This document shows, piece after piece, positions 51,198 to 61,164 of a stretch of 64,000 nt of DNA; position 1 is the stretch's first letter, and every line of letters starts with the position of its first letter. The stretch spans positions 11,284,001-11,348,000 of the forward strand of contig CM075943.1 of the NCBI GenBank assembly GCA_038030265.1, in the 5' to 3' direction. The notes beneath the pieces are model-generated. The model was not told where the DNA came from. It made no database searches and worked only from the letters and a program-made list of their open reading frames with translations. Position numbers and translations under genes: made by a program. This stretch comes from Corythucha ciliata. Lineage: Eukaryota; Arthropoda; Insecta; Hemiptera; Tingidae.

Positions 51198-54100
51198 ATG
51201 ACTTTACCTCGTGTTCTATCGCTTTCTGAGAGATTTTGTCATCGACGTTTGTTCAAACGAACTCTGTGGAAGGATTTTTTCGGTCTTCTCAGGAAAGTGT
51301 ATCCTTGCTGGTTGGATGACACAATGAGAGACTGTTAAATTATTGTTATTTTTTGTTCGTAATCATAGGAATGAAAGGAAAAAGGATCAGTTCGAACTGG
51401 TGTTTCCAAAACAGGTGAGCGAAAGGCTAGTGGTTCCTGAGCACATCCAGAAACCACCGTACTGGGACACTGGGACAGTACCCGATCCGCGTTGCGGTGA
51501 CCCCCACATAAATGGCGAAGAAGAAATTGCTCGTCTAAAACGGACGTGTCAACTCGCAGCCTTCGTTCTTAACTCTCTTGACTCAATAATTAAGGTAAGT
51601 GCTATAGTTTTTTAGGCGATTGATGATTCATGAAAGATTTCTCGAAGACTGGAATCACTACCGATGACATTGACAAGGAGGTGCATCGTCTGTGCATTGA
51701 AAATAACGCGTATCCGTCCCCGTTGAACTATCGCGGTTTTCCTAAGTCATGTTGTACTTCAGTCAATAACGTCATATGCCATGGAATCCCCGACAATCGT
51801 CCATTGGCCGACGGCGACATAATCAACGTTGACATTACCGTGAGTGTGAAGACTCATTCTCCATTTCGTTTGATCTCCAAAAATTGAAAGGATGTTTTCT
51901 CTCTCTCTCTCTCAAGGTTTTCAGGGAAGGCGTTCACGGCGACTGTTCAAAATTGTTCCTAGTGGGTGACATCGACGAAAACGGGAGAAAACTTTGCGAG
52001 GTCACCAAGCAGGCGCTGGAGGTCGGTATAGGCGTCTGCGGTCCTGGCGTCCGTTATTCGTTAATTGGTAAGACTCCCCTTCCCACCGTCACGAAATTTG
52101 CGAATTCAACGGAATTTTGTAGGTGAAACGATCGAAGATTTCGTCGCGTCACACGGCATGACTGTCCTGCCGTCATTCATGGGCCACGGTATCGGCACCT
52201 ACTTTCATGGACCTCCTGAAATTTTTCATTTTCGTAAGCAATTTTACGTATTTATGGGGGGGGGGGGTTATAAATTCAGGTCGTAGATGCCGAAGTCCAA
52301 CACCTGCGGTGCAGTTTACGGAGGGGGTCCGTGGAGGTAAAATTTCCTGGTTCACTTAGGTGTCGCGTTTTGGTTTCACAGGGAACGTACACGCTCCTTT
52401 GAGTGGGTCACGAAATTTATGGTCAAAATAGCTTGGATGGGGAGGCCGGCTCCACCGGCCCAGGGGGGCGAGTTGGCCCAACTGTCGATCGAGTATTGTT
52501 CTTGCAAGAACAAAATAGGCGGACCTAACCCTGTGGAATGCAAGTTAGCCAGGCTTACAATCCTAGCTAGCGCAGGCTAATGGTTGACGCAAGTGATACG
52601 TCAGTCGCGAAATTACCAGTCTTGAAGGGCAGAAAAACCAGAAATGACCGTTTATCTTGTAGACCATAAATTTTATTTTTGAACCATACAGCCATGGTGT
52701 TTTTTATAGAATGCATTTCGGGCCCATTCCCGGTGCCCCTCATCAGCATTACCTATAATTTCATAATTAACAAACGCACAATAAAATTAAATTAATAAAA
52801 ACCGGCTAACAAAGAAAAATACAATAACAAACAGTATCGATACGCACCGCTTCACCTCTAAGGCCAAACACAACGGCCAAAAAACACTCGGGAAGCGATA
52901 CGACTTAAGTCTACCCCACCCTTCCAACAACTCAGCGTCCACTACCCCCCCCCCCACACCAACCTTTTTTGATATTATTAACTAATGAAAAACTTAACAA
53001 AACTAACTTATCAAAAATAACCAACCAACGTCGAGACCAAAAACACCACAATTAAAATGAACACTAACACAAATTATCCAATCGTAAAATCACGCTTTTA
53101 TCACAGTTCGTTTACACCAATCGACTAGATTTTTATATTGGCTACACACCTTGTCAGAATCCTGCTGCAAATTGACATTATTATCGAATACATTAATATA
53201 TGCCAATTCGAGCCACTCCAACTTTCTACGATTTTTCTCGGTCGCCACAACCTGCACATCCGAAAAATCTACTAAATGACCAGTACTAATAGCATGCTGC
53301 GCCAATCCAGTCACACCTTGTCGATTTTTTACATTATTTTTATTCTGCATCAAACGTGATTTTAGAAGTTGAATTGTCTTTCCAACGTACGTTTTTTGAC
53401 ACGCACAAGTCAACTTATAGACAACATTCGTCCGCAATAATTTATCAATTTTGTTTCTGACCACTGGTAACACTTTACTAATTTTATTTGGTAAATAACT
53501 AAAGAACCGCAGGCCGCTAAAAATTTCTTCCTTTTTAACCATTTTTAACAAATTCTCCGTTAACCCCGCTATATACACAAACCCAACAAAATTATTACAG
53601 CCAGCTATATCACAGTTTCGTTCCGGTAACTTACTCGTACAATTAGATTGGTTATACTTAAAAATCTGTTTTTTCACAGCCATTTCAATTATTTTAGGGG
53701 GGTAATTATTGCTAACAAAAAGTTCGCGTAAACTATTTAAGTTATCTTTATGGAAAACAGTGTCGCTTAACGTTAACATACGCCAAATATAATTCCAAGC
53801 CTTGAATAATGAAATTGTTAAAAAACTGTTCGAGAATAGCGCTATTGAATTGGCACAAAAGCTAAAGTGTACTTCATACACCGGGGTTTTGCCATATATG
53901 TATGGAGTCTATAAGGTAGTGAAGGACAAATTTAGACCAATAATTAGCACTGTTCGTTCTCCCTTTTATCATACATCTAGACTCCTCATTTTCCCACTTA
54001 GTGTTATTTCCAATTTGTACAACTATAATATTAATAGTTCTCTAGAGGTGCGTAATTTTGGCTAATTTTGGCTAATAGCAGTACTATCCTTAATTAAATG

Positions 54101-57100
54101 CCATTTTCCTTTAATTATTTCGACAGCTTCCAACAATGGTATGCTAGTGAACATAGATACTACGTCCATGCTTATTAAGACATGATCCGTGTCCCACGTC
54201 ACGTCTTTAAGAAAATTACGCACCTCTAGAGAACTATTAATATTATAGTTGTACAAATTGGAAATAACACTAAGTGGGAAAATGAGGAGTCTAGATGTAT
54301 GATAAAAGGGAGAACGAACAGTGCTAATTATTGGTCTAAATTTGTCCTTCACTACCTTATAGACTCCATACATATATGGCAAAACCCCGGTGTATGAAGT
54401 ACACTTTAGCTTTTGTGCCAATTCAATAGCGCTATTCTCGAACAGTTTTTTAACAATTTCATTATTCAAGGCTTGGAATTATATTTGGGGTCATTTAAAA
54501 GGCTGTTCATTTATCGAAAATCGCCCAAAGAGGCGAAAAATGCCCCTTTTCCGCCGATTTTAGGAATTTAAAAAAACATGCAGGCTGGATATTTTTATCT
54601 CAGATTTACCTTATAGCAGTCTACTTTCATGAATTTTTTCAGAATTTTATCTTTGGTGCGTCGTCGTCAAAAAGTCGAAAAACTAGAAAAGGGCCACATT
54701 ACGGGGTACTTATACGCTGCTATTCCAAGTCCATGATCTTCTTTTACCTGTCGTCTTATATTTTATTTTGGAAACGTATAAAAACTAGAATTTTTTCGTA
54801 CTATGGTCTTTTCAATCGGGTGAATACAGATCGAGATATTTGCAGTTGAATCCACTAGGTATGAGTGAAGGTGTCATTTACAGCATAGAAATGCATAGGG
54901 GGATGTTTTTCGTAGGAAACTTTGATCAAGGAGGAAAAGGATTCAATAAATGTAAATTCATTTACGATACATAACTTTAGTTGTTTAACTTTCTTAATTG
55001 ATGAGAAAGTACCGTCGTATGCCCAAGAAATTCATGAGAACCTGGAGTGCAAAACAGGACTGAGGATTTTGCGGGTATGTTGAATGATGGCGGTTAGACC
55101 ATAAAATAACACGGTTGAATCATTTTCCTTCTTATTTGGTGAAAGTTCACCACGTATAGTGCTGAAGACGTACAGTAGCTGAAGGTCTGAGGTCGAAACA
55201 GAGACTGGACTGCAACCAACACCCATATTGTGCAATCTCAAGATAGTCTGTTGTACGCCTTCCCCCCCCCCCCAAACATCATTCTTATTCTTGGTTTAAT
55301 TTTAATTTTTAATGGTGAAAGGGGGCAAACTTCAGACCCAGTTCCGCCGTTTTCATACTTTCTGTAGCATGACCCCATCGTGTGAAAATAAAAACCTTCC
55401 TAAAATTGCTATACTTGCCCCTTGGTAACGCACATCTTTCTGCAATCTTTATGCACATTTATAGTTCTTTTACTTTATGATTACTTTTGCAATGATATTA
55501 GTGCGTAGATTATAATAAATCCCGGCTGCGATACGTTTTTTAGTATTTTGTCTTGATAACTTTAGTTCACTCTCTTTACATGAATTTCATAGACAATACG
55601 AGGGCATTTTTCTTATGAATTATGGTAAACAACTATAACTGTCATGCATAGTAAATAAACTTACAATTATTGAACCATTTTCCTCCTTGATGAAAGATTC
55701 CTACGAAGAACATTCCCTTATGCATTTCCAAGCTGTAAATGGCAGCTTCACTCTTACCTGGTGGATTCAACTGCAAATATCTCGATCTCTTTTCACCAGA
55801 TTAAAATGACCATTGTACAAAAAAAATCTAGTTTTTATACGTTTCCAAAATAAAATATTACACGACCGGTAAAAGAAGATCATGGACATGGAATAGCAGC
55901 GTATATGTACCCCACATGTGGCCCTTTTCCACTTTTTCGATTTTTTGACGATGACACACCAAAGATAAAATTATGAAAAAATTCATGGAAGTAGACTGCT
56001 ATAAGGTAAATCTAAGATAAAAATATCTAGCCTGCATGTTTTTTTAAATTCCTAAAATCGGCGGAAAACATGCATTTTAGGCCTTTTTGAGCGATTTTCG
56101 ATAAATGAACAGCCTTTTAAATGACCCCAAAATTATTTTTTTGGTCTACTATTAGTATTGAAGCCGAATTTGGGAGTGGGAACGAGATTCGTGCGAATCT
56201 GTTTTCAGGAAAAATAAATAATAAATAATGGCCAAAAAACGACGTTTTTGACGGTAATTCGGTAAGAAAACCCATTTTGGACAAACGCGCTTCGGTAAAA
56301 ATTTTCTATTTTGGTCCCAAATCATTACCGCCTGCTTCCGAAAAAATCCCGGTTAAGGGACTTTTGACCCCTCTTAATGTGGGGTACCCTTTCGCTGCAC
56401 CCCCCCCCCCTCTAAAATATACAGGGTGTTCATAAATTACCTCTACAGAGAAAGTATGGTGATAGTACACCTCATTTGTGATCGAAATTACTATTTGAGG
56501 TTTTTTGGAATTCCTCTTGGTTTTCGAGATACCGTCAATTTCGTGTTTTTTTGGTGGCCCTCTGGTTTTTTTCGACAAGTGACTAGTACGGCATCACCAA
56601 CAGGTGCTAGACTAAAAGTAAATAGCTCATTGAAAAGAGCACAAAATTTCCTTCATTATTGGTCCTCTACTCAATAAAATTACACCAATGCCCTAGCCGC
56701 TAGGGCATGAGATATCCGAAGGAAACTCGTTATTCGCATTTCTGCCCAATTTTCATAAGCGATTTTCACCATTTCGTCAAAGGAAAATATTTTTTTGCAT
56801 TCATAAAGAAAACTTCCTTATGATGTTAGCTTTCCAATGACGTACAACAGTTACCAGTTTTCACCATCTAGTGAAGAGGTAGAAGCAATAAACGAGTCCA
56901 AAACTGAAAAATAACCCGCAATGAGGACCCTTTGAATGAGGTAAAACCAGCTCTGATTACTCGTTTCCAACGGATGAGACATACGGGTTCAAGCGGTCAG
57001 CTAAATCTATCGCTAATTTACGTTGGTGAGTTGAAATTGAGTGGTGGTGAAGCATAAAATATCGTTAGAGGATTGGGCTTCATGGACCAGTGGTCACCCT

Positions 57101-60100
57101 GACCCGCAACCCACGAACGCGAAAATCGAATGCAAAAATCGGCCCTCCGCACATCTGCATTAGATGCAAGTTGCACCTCCAGTCGCCGCCTCTGGATTTC
57201 CTCGCTCGATTCTGGAGTAGTACGTGCGAATCTCAAGCTCCTCTCTGGGGCTTCTCGGGAAAAAATGCCGCTAGCGGGATCCAAGGACGCTGTTTAAGAA
57301 ATAACACTATCCCGTCCTAGCAACCGCATCTTGTGGCATTTTCACACGGTTTCGTAATACGGCTCCTGGTCGCAACTGGTTGTTGGTAGACCAGCTTTAG
57401 ATGACCTTGTAAATAAAAATCCATGGGTGATTGGGGGTCAGGACAGAACTTTTCGGTGAGCACCTTACTGGTCCATGAAGCCAAATCCGCTAGCGATATT
57501 TTAGCTTCACCACCACCGCTAAGTTACGCTGATTTACATCGGTGAGTAGTGGATTGTCCTGACAACAAACCACCCTTGGATTTTTATTTATTAGGTCATC
57601 TAAAACTTGTCTACCAACAACCAGTTGCGACCAGAAAGGAGCTTGAGAATCGTACGTATTCGAGAATCGTGCGAGTAAATCCAGAGGCGATGACTGGAGG
57701 TCCGCAGTTATGCGGAGGGCCAATTTTTGCATTCGACAACAAGGAGAAAACCTAGAATCCCAGAAAAATCCATGGCGGGTTGGGGGGGTCAAGGTGACCA
57801 CCTTACTGGTCCATGAAGCCCAATCCACTAACGATATTTTAAGCTTCACCACTACCCAATTTCAACTCACCAACGTAAATTGGAGTTAGGTTTAGATGAC
57901 CGCTTGAATTCGTATGTCTCATCCGTTAGGAACCAGTAATCAGAGCTGGATTCACCTCATTCAATGGGTCCTGATTGCGGGTTATTTTTCAGTTTTGGGC
58001 TCGTTTATTGCTTCTACCTCTTCACTAGATGGTGAAAACTGGTAACTATATTGTACGTCATTGGAAAGCTAACATCATAAGGAAGTTTTCCCTATGAATG
58101 CAAAAAAATATTTTCCTTTGACGAAATGGTGAAAATCGCTTATGAAAATTGGGCAGAAATGCGAATAACGAGTTTCCTTCGGATATCTCATGCCCTAGCT
58201 GCTAGGGCCTTGGTGTAATTTTATTGAGTAGAGGACCAATAATGAAGGAAATTTTGTGCTCTTTTCAATGAGCTATTTACTTTTAGTCTAGCACCTGTTG
58301 GTGATGCCGTACTAGTCACTTGTCGAAAAAAAACAGAGGGTCACCAAAAAAACACGAAATTGATGATATCTCGAAAACCAAGAGGAATTCCAAAAAACCT
58401 CGAATAGTAATTTCGATCACAAATGAGGTGTATTATCACCATACTTTCTCTGTCGAGGTAATTCATGAACACCCTGTAGATTTCGCGGCTATTCGTCCTC
58501 GTAAACATCCAGTTTCACGACTGTTTAGCCGGAAACTTGCATATTACGTATAACCTCGGTTTGGGGTTACGCTTTAATTAATGATAATAAGATTTAGCAC
58601 CCTTTTGCCTTAAGTAAAAAATAGTTTGTTCCTGCCTTAAGCTTTGGTTTCCTAGAAAAGCGGTGCCGTAATATTACGGTAGAAAATTTCCCTTTTAAAT
58701 CAAGCCATAGTTGCCTAGATAGCGGTAAACAGAAAGCGGCACCTCTTCCATCGCGACACGGTGGTGATGAACGTTTTTTTCCTCCTAGTTCCAACTATTT
58801 GGTAGTATTTTCTTTTAACGTCAGAATAGAGTCGTTTTCGGACATTGAGCGCCCTGAATGGTCATGACCTTTGCCATGAGCATAGTAACGGCGGTACCTA
58901 TTGGTCTCACCCGCCGCTCGACTGCAAGCAGCCGAGATATTTGCGTGCAGATGTTCAGTTTGCATTTGGTACCGTTCTTCCGCCGCCCCACCCGACCCCA
59001 GGCAGGTGAAGCTCCATCAGAAATGGAAACAAACTACAACCCGTTGGTCTGCACGGGTTCTTAACCGGATTTTTAAAGTTAATCATTCTCGGTGCATACA
59101 CACCTCCCAGTTGGCTGAGGATAAGCCTGCCTCAGCCGCGCACTGGTAGGCGGCATCACTATCTCGATGCTCCTGATAGAAAGTCAGTACTCAGTTCGGA
59201 CATCAAAATATCCTCCTCCATAAGTGAGTCGTGAAACCATAGGCCCCCACGAGTCCAACACCAAACGTGCCTGGGCTAGGAATGAGTGGCACCCCGTGGT
59301 CCCAGTGTTGCCATCAGTAAATAAGAAAAGGAACATCAGGCCCCGGGACTGGTCGCGGGTCGGCGGTACGAAAAAAGGCACCACCTGCTCTAATTCGTGA
59401 CAGGCTTAATCACGAATTGTGCCCGAGTCCGGCGGATAGAAAACAGGTGCAGCCACAACAAAAGAAATGACTAACACCCGGGCGGAGCCCTCGTTGGCTT
59501 GCATCCGCGCACGTAGTTGTGCAAAATGCGCGTTTTATGCAGTTGCCACCTGTTACCCGAAGGTCGAGGGGCGCCTGAATCGGAGCTAGGCTAGACGCAA
59601 GACAAAAACCGCCCCCCTCACCGAGTATCCCTGGTGCTCCGGCAATCAGGGTATAGGGAGGCAGCTGTCTCGCGGTTATATTCGCGTCTCCGACCTCAAC
59701 CGACTTTCGGTCCGCTAGTACAAAACATCCCGCCGTCAAACGGTTGGGCCCCGGGAACACGCGCCACGGAAGCAAAACCCCGGCTCCACGGTAAAACATG
59801 GGGGTCTCCCCTCACACAAGGTGATTGGGCCCCATATCCCCGCGGCCAAAGGTCCGCCACCGCAGCCACGCGCCACCCCCGGGGGTCTCCCCTCGCCGAA
59901 CAAACGAGCGGAACCCACGGAAGCGAGATGCAGAGGACTGCCCCCTATGGTCAGCCAAAACAGGCTTGAAATTCGATGGAGATGCTTTAAGTAGGGAATG
60001 GACCCTAGCCAGCCAGAAGCCCCGAAGGGAGCATTCATCTTGACCAGTAGAGGCTAAGTCGAGAGAGAGGCATGCCTCTTAGTCCTCGATATATTCGCAT

Positions 60101-61040
60101 ATCTGGCCCATCTTCTGGACAAGCAATAGAACAGTGGTGCTCCCAGCCGGTTGTCCACGGATATGAACACCTGGTCAGCACTCCAAAAGGAGTGGCCGGT
60201 GTGCAACCGCTTCGCTAACCATTCGGGAGCAGCCCAGCCAGGCTAACGCCAGTGGAAACGGAGGCTCTCGGTCTGCACCCCTTATTCAGGGATGGCCGGC
60301 CTACGTCCGCCGCACGCGCCCTTTTCCAGGCCCACTGAACCGACAGAGCTGCGTTGGCCTAAAAAAAATCGAGTTTCCAGGAGAAACCACGAGGAGGTGC
60401 AGTTGTCTGAGGCAGCAGAGGCTAAGTCGAGAGGGAGTTCCCACCAACGTGAAAACTCCTAGTCCTCGATATATTCGCTTAACTGCCCCTTTTCCCCCAG
60501 TCGTTTTCGGACAGTATTATTTACGATTTCGTCACTATCTAGCGTCCAGGTTTTTTTCACGCTCATTGTAAACAAAAAACGTTCACCGTCACGAACGGCC
60601 GTCTAATTCGAAGCGGTGCCGCTGTCATGTTGACCGAACTTTACTCTCTAGGCAACTACTGGCGTGATTTGAAAGGTTTTTTTCCCCCCCACCGCTATAT
60701 TACGGCACCGCTTTTCTAGGAAACCAAGGCTTTAGGGACCCACCCTTTTACCGATAGTATTGTGTGGTAGGGGTGAGGGGTTTCCCGAGGTACATCATGA
60801 ATTGCGATGGTTCTGACCCCACTCCCTTCTTCATCAACAGGATACCCAAGAAGCTATCCCGGTGTGATGAAACCGGGCGTTGCTTTCACCATTGAACCAG
60901 CGATCGGCGAGGGTCAACGCGAAGCGGTCGTTCTGGAAGACGAATGGACCGTTGTCACTTGTGACGGCTCTCGTGCGGCTCAATGGGAACACACAATTCT
61001 TATAACTGAGTCCGGAGTGGAGATTTTAACTGAATTGTGA
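51198..61040 (+). CDS. METAP1D: Mitochondrial methionine aminopeptidase 1D (6 exons)
   Basis: METAP1D removes the N-terminal methionine from proteins made in mitochondria, using two divalent metal ions. Exons are 51198-51298, 51369-51594, 51648-51839, 51917-52067, 52123-52233 and 60841-61040, giving 326 aa against about 335 in vertebrates. The first 33 residues are basic, as in a matrix-targeting peptide. Metal ligands of type I MetAPs are in place: Asp in INVDIT, Asp in VHGDCS, His in GHGIGTYFH, Glu in TIEPAIGEG and Glu in QWEHTILIT. The substrate-binding His is in CHGIPDNRP. The donor of exon 1 (GTATCC) is the least certain junction. Intron 5 is 8.6 kb of mobile DNA. The 3' end converges on DDX11. 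Confidence 0.95.
52234..52600. other. Start of METAP1D intron 5
   Basis: A run of G follows the exon 5 donor (52255-52267). The rest, including a GC-rich patch near 52440-52470 (GGGGAGGCCGGCTCCACCGG), is unassigned. Confidence 0.4.
52711..52778 (-). ncRNA. Hammerhead-like ribozyme motif in the Penelope-like 3' region
   Basis: On the minus strand CTGATGA (52746-52740) is followed 20 nt later by GAAA (52719-52716), the two conserved core strands of a hammerhead ribozyme. In a type III layout, TGCGT (upstream) pairs with ATGCA after GAAA as stem III with T as the residue 5' of the cut. The 26 nt before CTGATGA form a stem I of about nine pairs. Stem II is weak (GGG with CCC). Penelope-like elements are known to carry hammerhead motifs, though mostly type I. 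An alternative 11-bp hairpin (TTATAG-AATGC with GCATT-CTATAA) competes with this fold. Confidence 0.35.
53090..53787 (-). pseudogene. Penelope-like protein, C-terminal part with GIY-YIG endonuclease
   Basis: The frame covers the RT C-terminal and linker region ([20 protein letters not shown]) and then a GIY-YIG nuclease module. The module has [55 protein letters not shown] and a downstream Glu ([10 protein letters not shown]). In this family the Tyr pair, Arg, His and Glu form the active site, and all can be seen here. It would nick the target for retrotransposition. The open frame itself continues upstream to 53881 only by running into the inverted segment. Without the RT core it is inactive. 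Confidence 0.85.
53785..54056 (+). repeat. Inverted copy of the Penelope-like RT fragment
   Basis: This 272-bp segment is the reverse complement of 54215-54488 with no visible difference, separated by about 158 bp. Both carry the same RT sequence beginning [20 protein letters not shown]. The outer limits of both arms coincide at CCAAATATAATTCC. Confidence 0.9.
54062..54480 (-). pseudogene. Penelope-like reverse transcriptase, N-terminal fragment
   Basis: About 135 codons match the RT start of Penelope-like elements: [34 protein letters not shown], then [18 protein letters not shown], the motif A region with its Asp, and [10 protein letters not shown]. It stops soon after motif A. The region from motif B to the catalytic Asp pair is not present anywhere nearby. 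Confidence 0.82.
54487..56133. mobile_element. Fold-back element of 1.65 kb
   Basis: The left arm (54487 to about 54975, GGTCATTTAAAAGGCTGTTC) and the right arm (about 55660-56133) are inverted copies of about 480 bp with roughly 85-90 percent match by eye. The central 680 bp has no recognisable coding content. Bounds are TTTGGGGTCATTT and AAATGACCCCAAA. It abuts the Penelope-like element, so it probably inserted at or next to that element's 5' side. Confidence 0.75.
56134..56421. other. Short spacer between fold-back elements
   Basis: No recognised content other than a C run (56401-56410) just before element F. Confidence 0.5.
56422..58476. mobile_element. CAGGGTG-ended mariner-like fold-back element F
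   Basis: It begins CAGGGTGTTCATAAATTACC after TA and ends GGTAATTCATGAACACCCTG before TA. The two halves are inverted copies over about 800 bp each, including GGGCTTCATGGACCAGTGG and its complement. Part of the centre is a third partial repeat (about 57370-57560). A transposase remnant sits near 57549-57640. It belongs with elements A-E. Confidence 0.85.
57549..57660 (+). pseudogene. Transposase C-terminal remnant in element F
   Basis: A short frame reads [19 protein letters not shown], followed by [10 protein letters not shown]. This matches the region around the last catalytic Asp of mariner-like transposases (P-x-D-F-Y-L-x-G) and the helix after it. Nothing upstream of it is recognisable. 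It is a relic only. Confidence 0.6.
58639..60733. mobile_element. MITE family M1, copy 2, split by an insertion
   Basis: Left part 58639-58844 and right part 60499-60733 match the uninterrupted copy at 6225-6672 (AGCTTTGGTTTCCTAG, AAAGCGGTGCCGTAATATTA and the inverse at the right end). The join in copy 1 (TCGGTTTCGGACAGTATT) shows where copy 2 was opened. Confidence 0.88.
58845..60498. mobile_element. GC-rich 1.65-kb insertion of unknown class with 15-bp TSD
   Basis: The 15-mer AGTCGTTTTCGGACA is duplicated at 58830-58844 and 60499-60513, and the empty site is known from MITE copy 1. The insert is markedly more GC-rich than its surroundings, with no poly-A and no recognisable protein. Two hairpin-bearing segments recur near its 3' end, at 60046-60110 and 60412-60478. 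Both run from GAGGCTAAGTCGAGAG to TAGTCCTCGATATATTCGC, and the first contains the palindrome AGAGGCATGCCTCT. A long duplication without tail fits target-primed retrotransposition of a structured RNA. Confidence 0.75.
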
Positions 61041-61135
61041 ATGATTTTGTTCTAATGCAGAGGTTTTAAAAAAAGTTACTGTATTCTGTTAAAAAAATAA
61101 TTAAAAAAGTACGAAAAAACTTTTGGTTCTGTAAA

Positions 61136-61141
61136 AATAAA
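61136..61141 (+). terminator. Candidate METAP1D polyadenylation signal
   Basis: AATAAA lies about 95 bp after the METAP1D stop codon and about 25 bp before the DDX11 stop, so the two transcripts probably overlap at their 3' ends. Confidence 0.45.
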
Positions 61142-61164
61142 TACAAAAATATAATATAGGAAAA

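Larger units (their letters stand above)
52640..54482 (-). mobile_element. Penelope-like element, rearranged
   Basis: Reading on the minus strand there is an RT N-terminal fragment (54480-54062), then an inverted copy of part of it (53785-54056), then the C-terminal part with a GIY-YIG endonuclease (53787-53090) and an AT-rich 3' region. RT plus GIY-YIG is the defining layout of Penelope-like retroelements. The RT core with its catalytic Asp residues is missing between the fragments. Outer limits are approximate. Confidence 0.85.

Noticed and set aside
52705..52760. A type I hammerhead using sequence after GAAA as a closed stem III
   Set aside because: ATGCAT has no room for a loop and no correctly placed cut site. 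Only the type III order gives pairable stems.
59410..59969. Open frames of 111-129 codons in the GC-rich insertion
   Set aside because: They overlap on opposite strands, carry no recognisable motif, and are expected by chance in GC-rich DNA.
58845..60498. Ribosomal RNA fragment
   Set aside because: It is GC-rich and structured, but I recognise no conserved 18S, 5.8S, 28S or 5S segments.
61041..61164. A small gene between METAP1D and DDX11
   Set aside because: The gap is 124 bp of AT-rich sequence with a poly-A signal and no open frame.
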